From contig NC_081183.1 in the NCBI RefSeq assembly GCF_029867415.1, forward strand, positions 145,944,798 through 146,008,797: DNA of 64,000 bases. Reading direction: 5' to 3'. Below the pieces are notes generated by a model. It did no database searches. It was not told where the DNA came from and worked only from the letters and a program-made list of their open reading frames with translations. The translations under genes and the position numbers were made by a program. This document shows positions 62,578 through 64,000 of the stretch, one piece after another. Origin of the DNA: Vicia villosa (lineage: Eukaryota > Streptophyta > Magnoliopsida > Fabales > Fabaceae). How positions within the stretch are numbered: position 1 is the first letter of the stretch; the number at the start of each line of letters is the position of its first letter.

Positions 62578-64000
62578 ATGGTCGTAGCGGCCAGTGCAGG
62601 GGGCGAAGAAGATCCCCCACAAGGATCAGGAACAGTAGCGCCAAACGCGACGAATGTTTCGACTTCCACTCAAGGAGCGCAGGCCATACCGGTTTCGACA
62701 AGATCTGAACCAGCGGGTAGTTCGCAAGCCATGATTGAAAATACTTCCACATCAACTGGGACTATCCCAATTTCAGTATCGACTACCGCTCCTCCGTTTG
62801 CAAGCACAAGCGAGATACCACCCGTATCGACGAACGCTGCAAATTATATATCTACCCCAGGACCATCATTCGCTGTAGATGGTTGGAGACAAAATATGCC
62901 ATACGGGATGCCATATTCATACATGGCAGGACTACAAGGAACAGGGCCTACATACACTACAGCCAACCCAACGGCGTTTTCACCAAACATGGGTTCAGTA
63001 GGTCGAAGTGCACACAATACTGGTTTGTCGGCTCAGATTCCCCCTATGACCACTAGTACTCAAGCAGCATTTCGACAAGAAATGGATGCAAGTAACCAGG
63101 ATATTGTAGGACTCCTTGCTAGAGAGTTAGGAACAATCTTTAATCCAATAGCAGCAAACATTACTAGGTCTAGCCAGGATAGTGCAGAAACATACCAAAG
63201 GTTATCATCGCAATTGGGACGGATGGCAGATTTTTTAGAAGTCCCACAAAATAGACGAAGGAATAACCAGTCAACCTACCAAGAAGAGGATCCAATTGTC
63301 GAACCAATCCGAAACATAGTACCCCCACCAAGGCCAAATCCAGTCGCACAGAATCCAGCGGTCGAATTGGGAACTCAAATCGAAACGACGGAGACTGGCC
63401 AACAAACTATTCCTCGACAACAGCCCAGACTAGTTATGGTAGGGAGAGACGAACATCCTGACGAAGTTGTCCACAGAGTCAGGAGAAATGATTTGGCAAC
63501 AGAAAATAATCTTACTACCATGATAGAAAGAATAATGGCTAATAACGGCTTTAATACTGGATTTCGACGTCCAAATTACACATCTCCCATACCTGAATAC
63601 ATCATGCAAAGTGAATTGCCAAGAGGTATTAAGGTACCCAAGTTTACCAAATTTGCAGGGGATACTAGTGAATCGACGGTGGAACATATAGCCAGATATT
63701 TAACAGAGGCAGGAACGTTAGCAGGGAACGAAGATCTAAGGATCAAGTATTTTCCTAGTTCATTAACGAAGAATGCTTTCATTTGGTTTACTACTTTACC
63801 CCCAAACTCCATAGATACATGGACACAATTGGAAAGATTATTCCACGAACAATTTTACATGGGTCAAACAAAGATAAGTTTGAAGGAATTGGCTAGCATT
63901 AAAAGGAAGTTCACAGAGCCTATTAATGATTACCTAAACAGGTTTCGTTTGTTGAAATCAAGATGTTTCACAGTCGTCCCAGAGCACGAATTAGTCGAAA
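62578..64000 (+). CDS. Ty3/gypsy gag polyprotein, open and running out of the window
   Basis: The structural protein of an LTR retrotransposon, which assembles the virus-like particle. From ATG 62578 the frame is open for 474 codons with no stop to the window end, the longest open frame here. Residues 1-120 are Ser/Thr/Pro/Ala rich and low complexity. The retrotransposon gag domain begins near residue 350: PKFTKFAGDTSESTVEHIAR (354-373), then SSLTKNAFIWFTTLPPNSID and FHEQFYMGQTK, with KRKFTEPINDYLNRFRLL at the end, matching the W..L......SW..L...F...F......L......ESV..Y..RF pattern. Lack of stops and frameshifts suggests a young insertion. A possible start in this frame before 62578 was not examined. 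The protease and pol parts lie outside the window. Confidence 0.9.
   Translation, partial: MVVAASAGGEEDPPQGSGTVAPNATNVSTSTQGAQAIPVSTRSEPAGSSQAMIENTSTSTGTIPISVSTTAPPFASTSEIPPVSTNAANYISTPGPSFAVDGWRQNMPYGMPYSYMAGLQGTGPTYTTANPTAFSPNMGSVGRSAHNTGLSAQIPPMTTSTQAAFRQEMDASNQDIVGLLARELGTIFNPIAANITRSSQDSAETYQRLSSQLGRMADFLEVPQNRRRNNQSTYQEEDPIVEPIRNIVPPPRPNPVAQNPAVELGTQIETTETGQQTIPRQQPRLVMVGRDEHPDEVVHRVRRNDLATENNLTTMIERIMANNGFNTGFRRPNYTSPIPEYIMQSELPRGIKVPKFTKFAGDTSESTVEHIARYLTEAGTLAGNEDLRIKYFPSSLTKNAFIWFTTLPPNSIDTWTQLERLFHEQFYMGQTKISLKELASIKRKFTEPINDYLNRFRLLKSRCFTVVPEHELVE

Noticed and set aside
63430..63812. Minus-strand frames of 78-85 codons near the right edge
   Set aside because: Antisense to the open gag frame.

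Overview
This window is nuclear DNA of a large-genome legume, most likely tribe Fabeae (Pisum, Vicia, Lathyrus or Lens). I infer this from very long Ogre-type Ty3/gypsy LTRs, SIRE/Maximus-type copia LTRs, AT-rich spacers and dense nested MITEs. No bacterial, organellar or CRISPR-like sequence is visible. I support three host genes. The first is a three-exon gene on + (17234-26125) for a 209-residue conserved plant protein with an Asn-rich N-terminal half and a C-terminal LDLSLGL (EAR-like) motif. The other two, both on -, are intact five-exon paralogues of the mitochondrial pyruvate carrier (MPC2/MPC4 type): copy A at 33212-35883 and copy B at 58077-59766. They share intron positions, phases and parts of their introns, so copy B arose by DNA duplication and not by retroposition.

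Layout: 1-3662 is the 3' part of an Ogre LTR carrying a tRNA-like pol III promoter motif. 3663-4566 is a truncated copia LTR. 5601-6389 is a complete non-autonomous hAT element with an 8-bp target duplication. 6750-9488 is a chain of five (TA)n tracts alternating with four foldback elements, the last split by a SIRE solo LTR. 9489-17233 holds two diverged copies of the promoter/5' UTR of the 17234 gene; the outer copy was invaded by a 4-kb Ogre solo LTR and expanded a GA tract. Intron 1 of that gene (7.76 kb) is a higher-order repeat: three arrays of a 120-bp minisatellite separated by copies of a ~0.7-kb spacer, plus duplicated blocks carrying hAT MITEs.

26126-33211 is intergenic with degenerate coding-like DNA, a LINE tail and a gypsy integrase relic. 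Between the MPC copies (about 22 kb) lie decayed copia elements, a LINE 3' half, solo LTRs, Stowaway, Tourist and other MITEs, and a MAIN-LIKE (plant mobile domain) pseudogene split by a nested stack of LTRs. At the right edge a Ty3/gypsy element with LTR, primer-binding-site-like sequence and an open gag (474 codons, no stop) runs out of the window; it looks the youngest.

The unifying theme is nested insertion followed by LTR-LTR recombination. Four solo LTRs keep exact 5-bp target duplications (TTTAC, CCGAG, AAGGC, AAATA). The most unusual structures are the (TA)n/foldback chain (Micron-like insertion into microsatellites is my inference), the duplicated promoter, and the 120-bp (40-codon) intronic satellite.
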